Of a DNA stretch of 13,976 bases, positions 6,303 to 13,920 are shown piece by piece (the first letter of the stretch is position 1; each line of letters starts with the position of its first letter). The notes beneath the pieces are model-generated. The model searched no databases, had not been told where the DNA came from, and saw nothing but the letters and a program-made list of their open reading frames with translations. Source of the DNA: Paracoccaceae bacterium (GTDB taxonomy: Bacteria; Pseudomonadota; Alphaproteobacteria; Rhodobacterales; Rhodobacteraceae). The stretch covers positions 1 through 13,976 of the forward strand of contig JAKITE010000072.1 in the NCBI GenBank assembly GCA_021648225.1, read 5' to 3'. The translations under genes and the position numbers were made by a program.

Positions 6303-6989
6303 ATGGTCCTTGTCAGCTATCCCCATAGGTTCATCTTTATAAAAACCAGCAAAACCGCTGGCACCAGTGTTGAGATGGCCTTGGAACATGCTTGCGCGCC
6401 GGATGGCCATGTGGCGGTTGAAAAAACCCCGGCCCTGATGTCGGAACAAGGCATTATCGGCAGCAGAATATGGCCAATTGAATTGCCCCCGCAACCGGCG
6501 CTGGAAAAAGGCATGTGGTATAATCATAAATCTGCCAAAGAAATCCGCGATGATCTGGGGGTGGAGCGGTTTGCGCGCTATCTTAAAATCACCACGGTTC
6601 GCAATCCGTTTGACCGCTGTGTTTCAGCGTTTCACTGGCTTAGAAAACCGGAGACCACAAAGGCCGGAACCTTTGCTGAATTGCGGCAAAAGTTTCAGGA
6701 ATTTATTCTGGCGGAAAAATGGAAAACCGACAAGCATAATGCCTTGATCAAGGGTGAATTTATCATCGACCGCAGCTTGCGTTTCGAAACCCTGAAATCC
6801 GACCTGACCGAGCTGGCCAAAGACCTGAAGATCGCGGTGAATATCAACGCCATGCCCCATGTTAAATCCACCCACGAAACCCGAAAGGATTACGCGGTTG
6901 CCGATTATTATAACCAAGCCTGTATCGACGTTGTGCGCCGCCGCTCCGACTGGGTTTTTGAACATTGCGACTATCCCGATCACCCGTAA
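6303..6989 (+). CDS. sulfotransferase family 2-like protein
   Basis: This is a probable PAPS-dependent sulfotransferase. RFIFIKTSKTAGTSVE (about 9-24) matches the 5'-phosphosulfate-binding loop of the Sulfotransfer_2-like families. ITTVRNPFDRCVSAFHW (about 96-112) matches the 3'-phosphate-binding motif RNPxDRxxS. The length of 228 residues is on the short side but usual for compact bacterial members. No signal peptide or membrane anchor is seen, so it should be cytoplasmic. The acceptor substrate (glycan, lipid or small molecule) cannot be told from sequence. The start at 6303 is set by AAGGAG at 6288-6293, which lies in a hairpin. It sits 60 bp after sucD and 52 bp before sucA on the same strand, and is probably co-transcribed although it has no known TCA-cycle role. 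It may be an operon passenger. Confidence 0.8.
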   Translation: MVLVSYPHRFIFIKTSKTAGTSVEMALEHACAPDGHVAVEKTPALMSEQGIIGSRIWPIELPPQPALEKGMWYNHKSAKEIRDDLGVERFARYLKITTVRNPFDRCVSAFHWLRKPETTKAGTFAELRQKFQEFILAEKWKTDKHNALIKGEFIIDRSLRFETLKSDLTELAKDLKIAVNINAMPHVKSTHETRKDYAVADYYNQACIDVVRRRSDWVFEHCDYPDHP

Positions 6990-7041
6990 AAACAGCCCAA
7001 GCCCTTTATTTTAGCCCATCCAAACCAAACGAGGTCCCCCA

Positions 7042-10005
7042 ATGACCGAACATCCGACCAATGACCAGTTCCATTCAGAATCTTTCCTGCAAGGCCATAA
7101 CCTTGAATATGTCGAACAGCTTCAGGCGCGCTATGCCGAAAACCCCGATAGCGTGGATGCAAGCTGGCAGAAATATTTTGCCGGATTAAACGAGGATGGC
7201 CTGGCCGCCAAAGCCGAGGCCGCCGGGCCAAGCTGGGCGCGCAGCGACTGGCCGGAAATCCCCCATGATGACCTGACCGCAGCGCTGGATGGCCAATGGG
7301 CCACCGACCCCGATGCCATCGCAGGCAAGGTCAAAGCACAGGCAGGTAAATCAGGTGTTACGCTAACCGAAGCAGGGCTAAAACAGGCAGTGCTGGACAG
7401 CTTGCGCGCGTTAATGCTGATCCGCGCTTATCGTATTCGCGGCCATCTGGCGGCTGATCTTGACCCGCTGCGCCTTGACCCGCCCAAACCGCAACCGGAA
7501 CTTGACCCGAAAACCTATGGGTTTTCGGAAGCCGATATGGACCGGCCGATTCTGCTTGATAATGTATTGGGCATGCAAACCGCCTCAATGCGGGAAATTG
7601 TCGATATTGTAAAACGCACCTATTGTGGCACTTTTGCGTTGCAATACATGCATATCGCCAATGCCGAACAGGCGGGCTGGCTAAAAGAACGGATTGAAGG
7701 CTTTGGCAAGGAAATCCAGTTCACCCGCGAGGGCCGCAAAGCCATTTTGAACAAACTTGTCGAGGCCGAAGGGTTTGAGAAATACCTGCATGTCAAATAT
7801 ATGGGCACCAAACGGTTCGGCCTTGATGGCGGCGAAAGCCTGATTCCGGCCATGGAACAAATCATCAAACGCGGCGGTGCTTTGGGGGTTGAGGAAATCA
7901 TCATCGGCATGCCCCATCGCGGGCGTTTATCGGTGCTGGCCAATGTGATGGGCAAACCCTATCGCGCCATTTTCAACGAATTTCAGGGCGGTTCCAGCAA
8001 GCCCGACAGTGTTGAGGGTTCAGGCGATGTGAAATACCATCTTGGCGCCAGTTCGGACCGTGAATTTGACGGGCATTCGGTGCATTTATCCCTTACGGCC
8101 AACCCTTCGCATCTGGAGGCGGTAAACCCCGTGGTGCTGGGCAAAGCCCGCGCCAAGCAGGAACAGAAAAACGACACGGAACGCATGCGGGTTTTGCCGG
8201 TATTGCTGCACGGCGATGCCGCATTTGCTGGCCAAGGCGTGATTTCGGAATGTTTCGGCCTGTCGGGGCTGCGCGGCCATAAAACCGGCGGCACCATGCA
8301 TATTGTGGTCAATAACCAGATCGGTTTCACCACCTCGCCACATAATTCCCGCTCCTCGCCTTATCCTACCGATATTGCATTGATGGTCGAAGCACCGATT
8401 TTCCATGTGAACGGGGATGACCCCGAGGCAGTGGTGCACGCCGCCAAGGTCGCCACCGAATTCCGCCAGAAATTCCACAAAGACGTAGTGCTGGATATTT
8501 TCTGTTACAGACGCTTTGGCCATAACGAGGGTGACGAACCCATGTTCACCCAGCCACAAATGTATACCGCCATCAAAAAGCAAAAAACCACGCTTCAGCT
8601 TTATACCGAACGCTTGATCCGCGACGGGCTGATCCCCGAGGGCGAGATTGACGCCATCAAAACCAAATTTCAGGCCTATCTGGCCGATGAATTTGAAATC
8701 GGCACCAATTATAAACCCAACAAAGCCGACTGGCTGGACGGGCGCTGGTCAAAAATGCGGCGTAAAACCGACGATTATCAACGCGGCCAAACCGCCGTTG
8801 ATGTGGCGCGCCTGAAAGAAGTCGGCGCAGCACTCTCAAAGCTGCCTGATGGCTATAAACCCCACAAAACCGTGGCACGGCTGCTGGAAAGCAAAAAGAA
8901 AATGATCGAAACCGGCAAAGGCATTGATTGGGCCACCGCCGAGGCACTGGCCTTTGGCACCTTGCTGCAAGAGGGTCACCCGGTGCGTCTATCGGGGCAG
9001 GATTGCACCCGTGGTACGTTTTCACAGCGCCATTCCGGTATTATTGATCAGGAAACCGAACAGCGGTATTTGCCCCTGAACCATATTCAGGCCGGACAAG
9101 CCCCTTACGAGGTAATCGATTCGATGCTGTCGGAATATGCAGTGCTGGGCTTTGAATACGGCTATACCCTTGCCGAGCCCGACACGCTGACCCTGTGGGA
9201 GGCCCAGTTTGGCGATTTTGCCAATGGCGCACAGATTATGATCGACCAGTTTATTTCCAGCGGCGAGCGCAAATGGCTGCGGATGTCGGGCCTCGTGATG
9301 TTGCTACCGCATGGCTATGAAGGCCAGGGGCCGGAACACAGCTCAGCAAGGTTGGAGCGGTTTTTGCAAATGTGTGGCGAAGATAACTGGATCGTGGCCA
9401 ATTGCACCACGCCGGCGAATTACTTCCACATTTTGCGCCGCCAAATGCACCGGACCTTCCGCAAACCGCTGGTGCTGATGACCCCTAAATCCTTGCTGCG
9501 CCACAAACTGGCGGTTTCCGATATGGATGATCTGGCTGAGGGTTCCAGCTTTCATCGGGTGTTGTGGGATGATGCGCAAAAAGGCAGCTCGGACACCAAA
9601 CTGGCCAAAGACAAAGATATCCGCCGCGTGGTGATCTGTTCGGGCAAGGTTTATTATGACCTGCTGGCTGAACGGGATGCGCGCGGCATAAACGATGTTT
9701 ATCTGATGCGGCTGGAACAGTTTTATCCTTTCCCTGCGATTTCGATGGTCAAGGAACTGAAACGGTTTAGCAATGCCGATATTGTCTGGTGTCAGGAAGA
9801 ACCAAAAAACCAGGGCGCCTGGACATTTATCGAACCCAATATCGAATGGGTGCTAAGCCGCATTGATGCCAAATGCAAACGCCCCGAATATGCCGGCCGT
9901 CCGGCCTCTGCCTCGCCTGCTACCGGCTCCGCCAAACAACATAAACAACAACAACAGGCCCTCGTAAATGATGCGCTGTTGATTGACAAAGGACTAGACC
10001 AATGA
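7042..10005 (+). CDS. sucA: 2-oxoglutarate dehydrogenase E1 component
   Basis: SucA is the thiamine-diphosphate decarboxylase subunit of the 2-oxoglutarate dehydrogenase complex. It decarboxylates 2-oxoglutarate and transfers the succinyl group to the lipoyl domain of SucB. The 987-residue length is normal. The N-terminal helix FLQGHNLEYVEQLQARYAENPDSVD (about 14-38) is the conserved E1o E2/E3-tethering region. YGFSEADMDRPI, then GMPHRGRLSVLANVMGKP follow. The ThDP site shows GDAAFAGQG (391-399) and NNQIGFTT (about 424-431). The transketolase-like central domain contains GTFSQRHSG and the motif EAQFGDFANGAQ; LPHGYEGQGPEHSSARLERFLQ is also present. The C-terminal tail is rich in Gln and Lys (KQHKQQQQ). 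GAGG (7031-7034) precedes the ATG. It ends in an ATGA overlap with sucB, so the two are translationally coupled. Confidence 0.98.
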   Translation: MTEHPTNDQFHSESFLQGHNLEYVEQLQARYAENPDSVDASWQKYFAGLNEDGLAAKAEAAGPSWARSDWPEIPHDDLTAALDGQWATDPDAIAGKVKAQAGKSGVTLTEAGLKQAVLDSLRALMLIRAYRIRGHLAADLDPLRLDPPKPQPELDPKTYGFSEADMDRPILLDNVLGMQTASMREIVDIVKRTYCGTFALQYMHIANAEQAGWLKERIEGFGKEIQFTREGRKAILNKLVEAEGFEKYLHVKYMGTKRFGLDGGESLIPAMEQIIKRGGALGVEEIIIGMPHRGRLSVLANVMGKPYRAIFNEFQGGSSKPDSVEGSGDVKYHLGASSDREFDGHSVHLSLTANPSHLEAVNPVVLGKARAKQEQKNDTERMRVLPVLLHGDAAFAGQGVISECFGLSGLRGHKTGGTMHIVVNNQIGFTTSPHNSRSSPYPTDIALMVEAPIFHVNGDDPEAVVHAAKVATEFRQKFHKDVVLDIFCYRRFGHNEGDEPMFTQPQMYTAIKKQKTTLQLYTERLIRDGLIPEGEIDAIKTKFQAYLADEFEIGTNYKPNKADWLDGRWSKMRRKTDDYQRGQTAVDVARLKEVGAALSKLPDGYKPHKTVARLLESKKKMIETGKGIDWATAEALAFGTLLQEGHPVRLSGQDCTRGTFSQRHSGIIDQETEQRYLPLNHIQAGQAPYEVIDSMLSEYAVLGFEYGYTLAEPDTLTLWEAQFGDFANGAQIMIDQFISSGERKWLRMSGLVMLLPHGYEGQGPEHSSARLERFLQMCGEDNWIVANCTTPANYFHILRRQMHRTFRKPLVLMTPKSLLRHKLAVSDMDDLAEGSSFHRVLWDDAQKGSSDTKLAKDKDIRRVVICSGKVYYDLLAERDARGINDVYLMRLEQFYPFPAISMVKELKRFSNADIVWCQEEPKNQGAWTFIEPNIEWVLSRIDAKCKRPEYAGRPASASPATGSAKQHKQQQQALVNDALLIDKGLDQ

Positions 10006-11195
10006 CCGATATTCGTGTGCCAACCCTTGGCGAATCCGTAACCGAAGCCACCGTAGCCACATGGTTCAAAGCCCCCGGCGACGCCGTGGCGGTGGATGAA
10101 ATGCTGTGCGAACTGGAAACCGACAAGGTAACCGTCGAGGTGCCCTCGCCCATTGCTGGCGTAATGGGTGAAATCATCGCAGCCGAAGGCGAAACCGTCG
10201 GGGTGGATGCCCTGTTGGCCACCCTTGTTGAAGGCGATGGCGCAGCAGCCAAAGCAGCGGCCCCAGCCAAAGCGCCTGCCAAAACGGAGGCACCCGCCGC
10301 TGCATCAACGGCAGCGAAAGATGTCGAAGACGCGCCGTCTGCCAAGAAAATCATGGCTGAAAAAGGCATTGATCCCGCAACTGTGCAGGGGTCGGGCCGT
10401 GATGGTCGCATCATGAAAGAAGACGTAGCAAAAGCAGCCGCACCTGCTCCGGCACCAGCCGCCGCCCCGCGCGCACCGGTTTCAGCCGATGATGCCAGCC
10501 GCGAGGAACGGGTGAAAATGACCCGCCTGCGCCAAACCATCGCGCGGCGATTAAAAGAAGCGCAGAATACTGCTGCCATGCTGACCACTTATAACGAGGT
10601 GGATATGTCGGCAATCATGGACCTGCGCTCAACCTACAAAGACCAGTTCCTGAAAAAGCACGGCGTCAAGCTGGGCTTTATGTCGTTTTTCACCAAAGCC
10701 TGTGTGCATGCCTTGCACGAAGTGCCAGAGGTAAATGCCGAAATTGACGGTAACGAGATTGTCTATAAAAACTATGTGCATATGGGCGTGGCCGCAGGCA
10801 CACCTTCGGGCCTGGTTGTTCCGGTTATTCGTGATGCCGACCAGATGTCGTTTGCCGGTATTGAGAAAAAGATCGCTGAATTGGGCGGTCGAGCGCGCGA
10901 TGGCAAGCTTTCTATGGCAGAGATGATGGGTGGCTCGTTCACTATTTCCAATGGGGGGGTTTATGGTTCGCTGATGTCCTCGCCCATTCTGAACCCGCCG
11001 CAATCCGGTATTCTGGGCATGCATAAAATTCAGGACCGTCCGGTAGTGGTGAATGGCGAGATTGTCATTCGGCCAATGATGTATCTGGCGCTAAGCTATG
11101 ACCACCGTGTGGTGGATGGCAAAGGCGCGGTGACGTTTCTGGTGCGGGTGAAAGAAGCGCTTGAGGATCCGAGAAGATTGTTGATGGATTTGTAG
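10002..11195 (+). CDS. sucB: 2-oxoglutarate dehydrogenase E2, dihydrolipoyllysine succinyltransferase
   Basis: SucB (OdhB) forms the core of the 2-oxoglutarate dehydrogenase complex. It carries the succinyl group on lipoyl-lysine and passes it to CoA. The 397 residues show the expected layout. An N-terminal lipoyl domain has K42 in LETDKVTVEV. An Ala/Pro/Lys-rich flexible linker follows (about 83-106). The peripheral-subunit-binding domain includes SAKKIMAEKGIDPATVQGSGRDGRIMKEDV (about 110-139). A second Ala/Pro linker (about 143-158) leads to the catalytic domain, ending in SYDHRVVDGKGAV with the active-site H368 and D372. The start codon overlaps the sucA stop by 4 bp. The stop codon lies in the GTAG head of a REP-like hairpin. 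The protein has a single lipoyl domain, as usual for OdhB. Confidence 0.98.
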   Translation: MTDIRVPTLGESVTEATVATWFKAPGDAVAVDEMLCELETDKVTVEVPSPIAGVMGEIIAAEGETVGVDALLATLVEGDGAAAKAAAPAKAPAKTEAPAAASTAAKDVEDAPSAKKIMAEKGIDPATVQGSGRDGRIMKEDVAKAAAPAPAPAAAPRAPVSADDASREERVKMTRLRQTIARRLKEAQNTAAMLTTYNEVDMSAIMDLRSTYKDQFLKKHGVKLGFMSFFTKACVHALHEVPEVNAEIDGNEIVYKNYVHMGVAAGTPSGLVVPVIRDADQMSFAGIEKKIAELGGRARDGKLSMAEMMGGSFTISNGGVYGSLMSSPILNPPQSGILGMHKIQDRPVVVNGEIVIRPMMYLALSYDHRVVDGKGAVTFLVRVKEALEDPRRLLMDL

Positions 11196-11213
11196 GGCGG
11201 GGTTCACCCCGCC
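11192..11213 (+). repeat. GTAG-headed REP-like hairpin at the sucB stop
   Basis: GTAG (11192-11195, containing the sucB stop) is followed by a perfect 7-bp GC stem, GGCGGGG and CCCCGCC, around TTCA. No T tract follows. The layout, a GTAG foot plus a GC-rich hairpin, is the same as in the element at 11683-11748, though the stem sequence differs. It may also stabilise the 3' end of the sucAB message or pause transcription. Confidence 0.55.
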
Positions 11214-11261
11214 ACGCCGGTGCGTGAAGCTTAGGTGCCGCCCAGAGAAAGTAAATACCAA

Positions 11262-11678
11262 ATGAAATTATTGTTCAAATCGAGTGAGGCTTTCCTTGAG
11301 TATTGTAATTCTCAATTTGCGGCCAAACCACGAAAAGGTGAGGGGCGGCCAGCCATCATTCTTAAAAGCGGACTCAAGAAAATAGAAAATCATGCTCCTC
11401 GGACAGACGATAAAAGATATCGCTTAAAATTATTGGTATGTGGTGCCCCTGAAGGTTTTTTTACATTTTCAGAAACACTAAATCCAAGTCAGGGGTCACT
11501 TGAAGAAGGTAATCTAGTAATATGGGAAGCGTTCGAAAAACCTTTCTTTAGTAAAGCAAAAATCGGCCGTTTTACTGGAGATCGTCGAAGTAATTGGATC
11601 GGATTTGTGGTTGCTAAGATCGCGCCAGAATTTGATTCCAAAACCGGGAAATTTACAGTCTTGTCTCGGTTTGATTAG
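11262..11678 (+). CDS. hypothetical protein between sucB and the VOC gene
   Basis: The product has 138 residues from ATG at 11262. An in-frame GTG at 11235 would add nine residues, but it has no ribosome binding site and the added residues are unconvincing; GAGAAAG (11245-11251) precedes the preferred start. The protein is basic and lacks a signal peptide or membrane segment (MKLLFKSSEAFLEYCNSQFAAKPRKGEGRPAII). It contains a possible beta-rich core (RYRLKLLVCG, then NLVIWEAFE and NWIGFVVAKIAPEFD). I recognise no family. The DNA is AT-rich compared with sucB and the VOC gene, and the gene is bracketed by REP-like hairpins at 11192-11213 and 11683-11748. This suggests an acquired gene. Function is unknown. 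Confidence 0.7.
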   Translation: MKLLFKSSEAFLEYCNSQFAAKPRKGEGRPAIILKSGLKKIENHAPRTDDKRYRLKLLVCGAPEGFFTFSETLNPSQGSLEEGNLVIWEAFEKPFFSKAKIGRFTGDRRSNWIGFVVAKIAPEFDSKTGKFTVLSRFD

Positions 11679-11682
11679 AATT

Positions 11683-11748
11683 CGTAGGGTGCGTGGTTTC
11701 CACGCACCTTTCACCATCCATCGGTGCGTGGAAACCACGCACCCTACG
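11683..11748. repeat. inverted pair of REP-like elements (BIME-like)
   Basis: Two perfect 26-bp inverted copies (11683-11708 and 11723-11748) are separated by 14 bp. Each copy is itself a hairpin: a GTAG foot (11684-11687, and CTAC at 11744-11747 on the other arm), then GGTGCGTGG, a 3-nt loop, and CCACGCACC. This is the architecture of REP pairs (BIMEs), with a GTAG tetranucleotide at the foot as recognised by REP-associated tyrosine transposases. The right copy ends 9 bp before the VOC start codon. A fragment of the same arm (GGTGCGTG) also occurs at 11219-11226. No T tract follows, so it is not an obvious terminator. Confidence 0.8.
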
Positions 11749-11757
11749 GGAAATTGA

Positions 11758-12387
11758 ATGATCCGTTTTGACCATATCGCCATTGGCTGCACCACCCTGC
11801 AAGCGGGGGCGGATTATGTTGAGAAACATACCGGTCTGACCGTGCCCGTGGGCGGCGAACACCCAAATATGGGCACCCATAATCTGGTCATGGCCACGGG
11901 GCTGGATACATTTCTGGAAATTCTCTCGATAAACCCCGCTGCACCGAAACCTGTGCATCCGCGCTGGTTTGGTCTGGATGGTTTCACCGGCGCACCCCGC
12001 CCCTTGGCTTGGGTTTGTAATTCCGATGATCTGGACGGTGACCTTGAAATCGCACGTAGCCTTGGCATTGATCTCGGCCAGCCAACCACCCAGACACGCG
12101 GCGACATGACTTGGCGGTTTGCGGTGCGGAGCGACGGAAATATCCCGCTGGATGGCGTTGCGCCAATGCTGATGCAATGGCCTAAAATGCCGTTACACCC
12201 CGCCACAAAAATGGCAGATTATGGCGTGCGTAGCGAGGTTTCGATCGAGACCTCCAAGGCCGCAGAACTCACCAAACTTTTGACAGCGCTGGATGCAAAA
12301 CACATGCCGGTCACCATCTCGCAATCCCCCCAAACACGGCTGAGCTTTACGCTTAATCTGCCGGAAATCGGGCAGGTGGTGCTGTGA
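11758..12387 (+). CDS. VOC/glyoxalase-like domain protein
   Basis: The protein has 209 residues. The opening IRFDHIAIGCTTLQAGADYVEKHTGL, followed by GGEHPNMGTHNLVMATG and DTFLEILSINP (about residues 2-60), matches the glyoxalase-like subgroup of the vicinal oxygen chelate fold (Glyoxalase_3-type). Candidate metal ligands are H6, the histidine in GTHNL and the glutamate in LEILSI. The second half (from about 150) contains a repeat-like beta-strand region ending in LSFTLNLPEIGQVVL. The substrate is unknown, and no signal peptide is seen. The start at 11758 has only a poor ribosome binding site, CGGGAA at 11747-11752, which overlaps the end of the REP element. It lies between sucB and lpd on the same strand and is likely part of this region's transcription, but no direct role in the 2-oxoglutarate dehydrogenase complex is evident. 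Confidence 0.8.
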   Translation: MIRFDHIAIGCTTLQAGADYVEKHTGLTVPVGGEHPNMGTHNLVMATGLDTFLEILSINPAAPKPVHPRWFGLDGFTGAPRPLAWVCNSDDLDGDLEIARSLGIDLGQPTTQTRGDMTWRFAVRSDGNIPLDGVAPMLMQWPKMPLHPATKMADYGVRSEVSIETSKAAELTKLLTALDAKHMPVTISQSPQTRLSFTLNLPEIGQVVL

Positions 12388-12393
12388 AATTTG

Positions 12394-12426
12394 ACTTATA
12401 CAAAACTTATGCAAAACTTATACAAA
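12394..12426 (+). repeat. three tandem 11-bp repeats upstream of lpd
   Basis: ACTTATACAAA (12394-12404), ACTTATGCAAA (12405-12415) and ACTTATACAAA (12416-12426) lie end to end, with a single base difference in the middle copy. The 11-bp period is about one helical turn. They begin 6 bp after the VOC stop and end 42 bp before the lpd start. TTGACT (12391-12396) overlaps the first copy and could be a -35 element. The block may be an array of regulator-binding sites, or several overlapping TTATAC -10-like sequences, for lpd. Confidence 0.75.
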
Positions 12427-12468
12427 AACTACAGTATGTTTTTGCGCTAATGGACAGAGGAAAACCCA

Positions 12469-13854
12469 ATGGCAAATTATGACGTTATTATCATCGGTGG
12501 CGGCCCGGGCGGCTATGTTTGTGCCATCCGTTGCGCGCAGCTCGGCCTGAAAACCGCCTGTGTTGAGGGGCGCGGCGCGCTGGGCGGCACCTGTTTGAAT
12601 GTCGGCTGTATTCCGTCAAAGGCGTTGCTGCATGCCTCGCATTCTTATCACGAGGCCCATACCAATTTTGAGAAAATGGGGCTGATGGGGGGTAAGCCAA
12701 AAGTCGATCTGACCAAGATGATGGAATATAAACAGTCGGTGATTGACGGCAATACCTCGGGCATCGAATTCCTGTTCAAGAAGAACAAAGTTGATTACAT
12801 TCAGGGCTGGGGAAAAATCACCGGCAAGGGTGAGGTTACGGTTGGTAAAGATAAACACACCGCCAAAAACATTGTGATCGCCACAGGGTCCGAACCCAGC
12901 AGCCTTTCGGGTGTTGAGGTTGACGAAAAAGTGGTTGTGTCCTCGACTGGCGCGCTGGCGCTGACCAAAATCCCCAAACGTATGGTGGTGATTGGTGCGG
13001 GGGTGATCGGGCTTGAGATGGGTTCGGTTTATGCGCGCCTTGGCACCGAGGTCACGGTGGTGGAATATCTGGATCACATCACTCCGGGCATGGATGCTGA
13101 ACTGGCCAAAACCTTGCTTCGCAGCCTTAAAAAACAGGGGTTAAAGTTTGTTTTGGGCGCGGCAGTGTCGGGTGTGAAAGCCACCAAAACCAAGGCTACA
13201 GTCAGCTATAAGCTGATCAAAAAGGATACCGAGGCCAGTTTGGAAGCCGATATTGTTTTGCTGGCAACAGGGCGTAATCCTTTCACCCAAGGCTTGGGCC
13301 TTGCTGAAATCGGCGTGGAAATGGAGCCGCGCGGGCAGGTTAAAACCAAAAACTGGCAGACAAATGTTGACGGTATTTACGCCATTGGTGACGTGATAAC
13401 CGGCCCCATGTTGGCCCACAAAGCCGAAGACGAGGGGCTGGCAGTGGCCGAAACCATCGCTGGCCAAGCAGGGCATGTGAATTACGATGTGATCCCGGGG
13501 GTGATTTATACTACGCCCGAGGTGGCCAGCGTTGGCCTGACCGAAGAAATGCTGAAAGAACAAGGCCGTAGCTATAAGGTTGGCAAATTCACCTTTATGG
13601 GCAACGCCCGCGCCAAGGCGGTTTTTGCCGGTGAGGGTTTTGTAAAAATTCTGGCCGATAAAGACACCGACCGGATATTGGGCTGCCACCTGATCGGTCC
13701 CTTTGCTGGTGAATTGATCCACGAGGTTTGCGTGGCCATGGAATTTGGCGCATCGGCCGAGGATCTGGCCCGAACGTGTCATGCCCACCCGACATTTTCC
13801 GAAGCCATGCGCGAAGCTGCATTGGCTTGCGGGGATGGGGCGATTCATAGCTAA
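12469..13854 (+). CDS. lpd: dihydrolipoyl dehydrogenase (E3)
   Basis: Lpd is the FAD-dependent E3 subunit that reoxidises dihydrolipoyl groups of E2 and reduces NAD+. The product has 461 residues, slightly shorter than the commonest E3 length. FAD binding is shown by IIIGGGPGGYVCAIRCAQLG (about 7-26). The redox-active disulfide is C42/C47 in GGTCLNVGCIPSKALL. NAD binding is shown by VIGAGVIGLEMGSVYARLG (about 174-192). The second FAD motif is GIYAIGDV. The C-terminal catalytic pair is H440 and E445 in HAHPTFSEAM. AGAGG (12456-12460) precedes the ATG. Being at the end of the sucAB cluster, it most likely serves the 2-oxoglutarate dehydrogenase complex. A separate promoter is possible, given the 81-bp AT-rich gap with tandem repeats. 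Its TAA stop is the last three bases of a CTAA target site, immediately followed by the end of an insertion sequence. Confidence 0.98.
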   Translation: MANYDVIIIGGGPGGYVCAIRCAQLGLKTACVEGRGALGGTCLNVGCIPSKALLHASHSYHEAHTNFEKMGLMGGKPKVDLTKMMEYKQSVIDGNTSGIEFLFKKNKVDYIQGWGKITGKGEVTVGKDKHTAKNIVIATGSEPSSLSGVEVDEKVVVSSTGALALTKIPKRMVVIGAGVIGLEMGSVYARLGTEVTVVEYLDHITPGMDAELAKTLLRSLKKQGLKFVLGAAVSGVKATKTKATVSYKLIKKDTEASLEADIVLLATGRNPFTQGLGLAEIGVEMEPRGQVKTKNWQTNVDGIYAIGDVITGPMLAHKAEDEGLAVAETIAGQAGHVNYDVIPGVIYTTPEVASVGLTEEMLKEQGRSYKVGKFTFMGNARAKAVFAGEGFVKILADKDTDRILGCHLIGPFAGELIHEVCVAMEFGASAEDLARTCHAHPTFSEAMREAALACGDGAIHS

Positions 13855-13883
13855 GGAATCTCTGAACGACTTCCTGATTTATG

Positions 13884-13892
13884 TGTTATAAT
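13884..13892 (+). promoter_or_regulatory. extended -10 promoter element of the insertion sequence
   Basis: TGTTATAAT (13884-13892) is a TGn plus a perfect TATAAT extended -10 element, about 28 bp before the transposase start at 13921. No good -35 is seen, as is common with extended -10 promoters. It would drive the transposase gene and possibly genes further right. Confidence 0.5.
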
Positions 13893-13920
13893 TCTGGCAG
13901 GAATTAGCGGGGATTTGGCA

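Noticed and set aside
9938..9958. CAA-rich simple repeat near the end of sucA
   Set aside because: It encodes an in-frame Gln/Lys-rich tail at the E1 C-terminus and is short. It may be length-variable but does not suggest a separate element.
9920..10588. Long - strand reading frame (222 codons, Ala/Ser-rich) opposite the sucA-sucB junction
   Set aside because: It is an antisense shadow of the Ala/Pro-rich coding sequence of sucB, with no start signal or family features.
11196..11213. Terminator at the end of sucB
   Set aside because: The GC stem is perfect but no T run follows. The GTAG head and similarity in layout to the 11683-11748 pair favour a REP-like element.
12394..12426. CRISPR array
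   Set aside because: The three 11-bp units are directly adjacent with no spacers, and no cas genes are present.
13141..13848. Long - strand frame (235 codons) opposite lpd
   Set aside because: It is an antisense shadow of a strongly conserved gene, with no recognisable domain or ribosome binding site.
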